DNA of 5,776 nucleotides from assembly GCA_023414985.1 (NCBI GenBank), contig JAEZLY010000215.1, positions 1 through 5,776 on the forward strand. The letters run 5' to 3'. This stretch comes from Bacillota bacterium (GTDB taxonomy: Bacteria > Bacillota > Clostridia > Lachnospirales > Lachnospiraceae). The first letter of the stretch is position 1, and each line of letters begins with the position of its first letter. Position numbers and translations under genes: made by a program. The notes under the pieces are model-generated. The model saw nothing but the letters and a program-made list of their open reading frames with translations. It was not told the origin of the DNA and did no database searches. This document shows, piece by piece, positions 4,770 to 5,776 of this stretch.

Positions 4770-5776
4770 TTAGTCGCTTGTATTCTGGTACAGCCTAAAT
4801 TCATAGCAGATCTGTTCAATATAGCTTTTTACATCCTCAAGATTACCGCGTCTGGCTGCAAGTTCGATCTTAAAGGCTGTATCCTTGATATCGATGGCAT
4901 CAATACTGCCGGCAATCCGTTTGATCTCCTTGGCAATTGCTTCCATCCGGATTATATTATCATACTCTGCCTCATTTTTCAACAGGTCAATATTTTGCAC
5001 GATTTCATTAATAACTGCAGGATCCAGCCTCCTTGCCGGAACCGGTTTATCAAAAGTAAAGATTAATTCACCGTCCTCAGTCAGCACAATGTTCTCAGGC
5101 GTCCCATAATTCGATTTTGACGTAATCTGTTCCAAGACATGAAACAAGGTATCCATCTGGATCGGTTTAGAAACATATTCATCCATACCAAGCCGGATGA
5201 ACTTCTCCCGGTCTCCCGGCAGGGAATATGCCGTCAACGCGACGATAGGTGTATGCTTTCCTTCCGGCTCCAGGCTTCTGATCTTGGCAGCAGCCTCAAT
5301 ACCATTCATCTTCGGCATCTGGATATCCATCAGAATAGCATCAAAGGACTCCGTAGTGAACAGCTCAATTGCTTCGATACCGTTGTTGGCCTCTTTTACA
5401 GTGTATCCCCGCTCGATTAACATCTTACGGATTACCTTCTGGTTCACCTTGTCGTCCTCTACCAAAAGCAAATGAAGCGGTTTCTCCGCTTTGGTAATAT
5501 TTGGACGTACTTTTTTATTGGTTACCAGCGCATTGCCGATCGGAAAGGTTACAGTAAAACGGAAGGTGCTTCCTACTCCGTATTCGCTGTCTACTTCAAT
5601 CCGCCCACCCATCATCTCCAACAACTGTTTTGAGATAACCAATCCCAGACCGGTTCCTCCATATTGTCTGGTATAGGAATTCTCAATCTGACTAAAACTT
5701 AGGAACAGACGCTCTCTATCCTCTTCGGAGATTCCGATTCCGGTATCCGTTACGGTGAATACAAGCTCGGCTTCCT
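4770..5776 (-). CDS. Hybrid sensor histidine kinase, C-terminal part (ATPase end, receiver, HPt-like tail without histidine)
   Basis: The frame is open from the right edge to the TAA at 4770, giving 334 residues; the sensor part, the phospho-His domain and the N box lie outside. Visible residues 1-80 are the end of the HATPase domain: DTGIG (10-14), the SFSQIENSYTRQYGG loop, GTGLGL (40-45), and EYGVGSTFRFTV. A complete receiver follows at about 98-222, with acidic E106-D107-D108, phospho-acceptor D150 in MDIQMPKMNG, T181 in ALTA and K203 in SKPI. The last 80 residues are predicted helical by eye and align with HPt domains (ending KIELAARRGNLEDVKSYIEQI), but the HPt signature AHxLKG reads AKEIKR, with Lys282 in place of the phospho-histidine. 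In this BarA-like layout ATP phosphate passes from the kinase His to the receiver Asp and would normally go on to the HPt. Most members are membrane-anchored, which cannot be checked here. It is co-transcribed with the receiver gene 35 nt downstream. Confidence 0.95.
   Translation of the reverse strand, partial: EAELVFTVTDTGIGISEEDRERLFLSFSQIENSYTRQYGGTGLGLVISKQLLEMMGGRIEVDSEYGVGSTFRFTVTFPIGNALVTNKKVRPNITKAEKPLHLLLVEDDKVNQKVIRKMLIERGYTVKEANNGIEAIELFTTESFDAILMDIQMPKMNGIEAAAKIRSLEPEGKHTPIVALTAYSLPGDREKFIRLGMDEYVSKPIQMDTLFHVLEQITSKSNYGTPENIVLTEDGELIFTFDKPVPARRLDPAVINEIVQNIDLLKNEAEYDNIIRMEAIAKEIKRIAGSIDAIDIKDTAFKIELAARRGNLEDVKSYIEQICYEFRLYQNTSD

Noticed and set aside
4608..5066. Plus-strand open frame of 152 codons with a hydrophobic stretch
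   Set aside because: It runs antisense across the receiver start, the intergenic gap and the kinase end, both of which are certain genes. The hydrophobic residues are a by-product of the reverse frame.

Overview
The window looks like a stretch of chromosome from a low-to-mid GC Gram-positive anaerobe, most likely a Clostridia/Lachnospiraceae-type Firmicute. This rests on purine-rich Shine-Dalgarno sites (AAAGGAG, AAGGAAG, GAGGT), hairpin-plus-T-tract terminators, the Firmicute-like AspRS sequence and the cytoplasmic acetylesterase. It is inferred by eye, with no database comparison. All five protein genes lie on the minus strand, so transcription runs right to left. I saw no tRNA, rRNA, CRISPR array, insertion sequence or phage-like gene.

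In transcription order: (1) The right edge (4770-5776) holds the C-terminal part of a hybrid sensor kinase: the end of its ATPase domain, a complete receiver domain, and a helical tail that resembles a histidine-phosphotransfer (HPt) domain but has lysine where the phospho-histidine should be. (2) It is followed after 35 nt by a 130-residue stand-alone receiver protein (4342-4734). A strong intrinsic terminator (4290-4335) closes this two-gene signalling operon. (3) A 634-residue sialate O-acetylesterase-like enzyme (2243-4147) of the SGNH superfamily follows, with no signal peptide and an inserted jelly-roll-like domain. It appears to be a single-gene unit closed by its own terminator (2185-2222). 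(4) A 100-residue Dabb (stress-responsive A/B barrel) protein (1722-2024) has its own probable extended -10 promoter and a leader hairpin that directly abuts the ribosome binding site. (5) aspS (aspartyl-tRNA synthetase) starts 49 nt after the Dabb stop and runs off the left edge, with about 40 C-terminal residues outside. A good sigma-A-type promoter for aspS sits over the last codons of the Dabb gene, so aspS is probably transcribed both by read-through and from its own start.

Functionally the window joins three unrelated modules: environmental signalling, sugar deacetylation and translation. The most interesting point is the phosphorelay end, where a kinase-receiver protein carries an HPt-like tail without the histidine and is paired with a free receiver. 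The next is the leader hairpin of the Dabb gene. Nothing in the window amounts to a clearly new multi-gene system.
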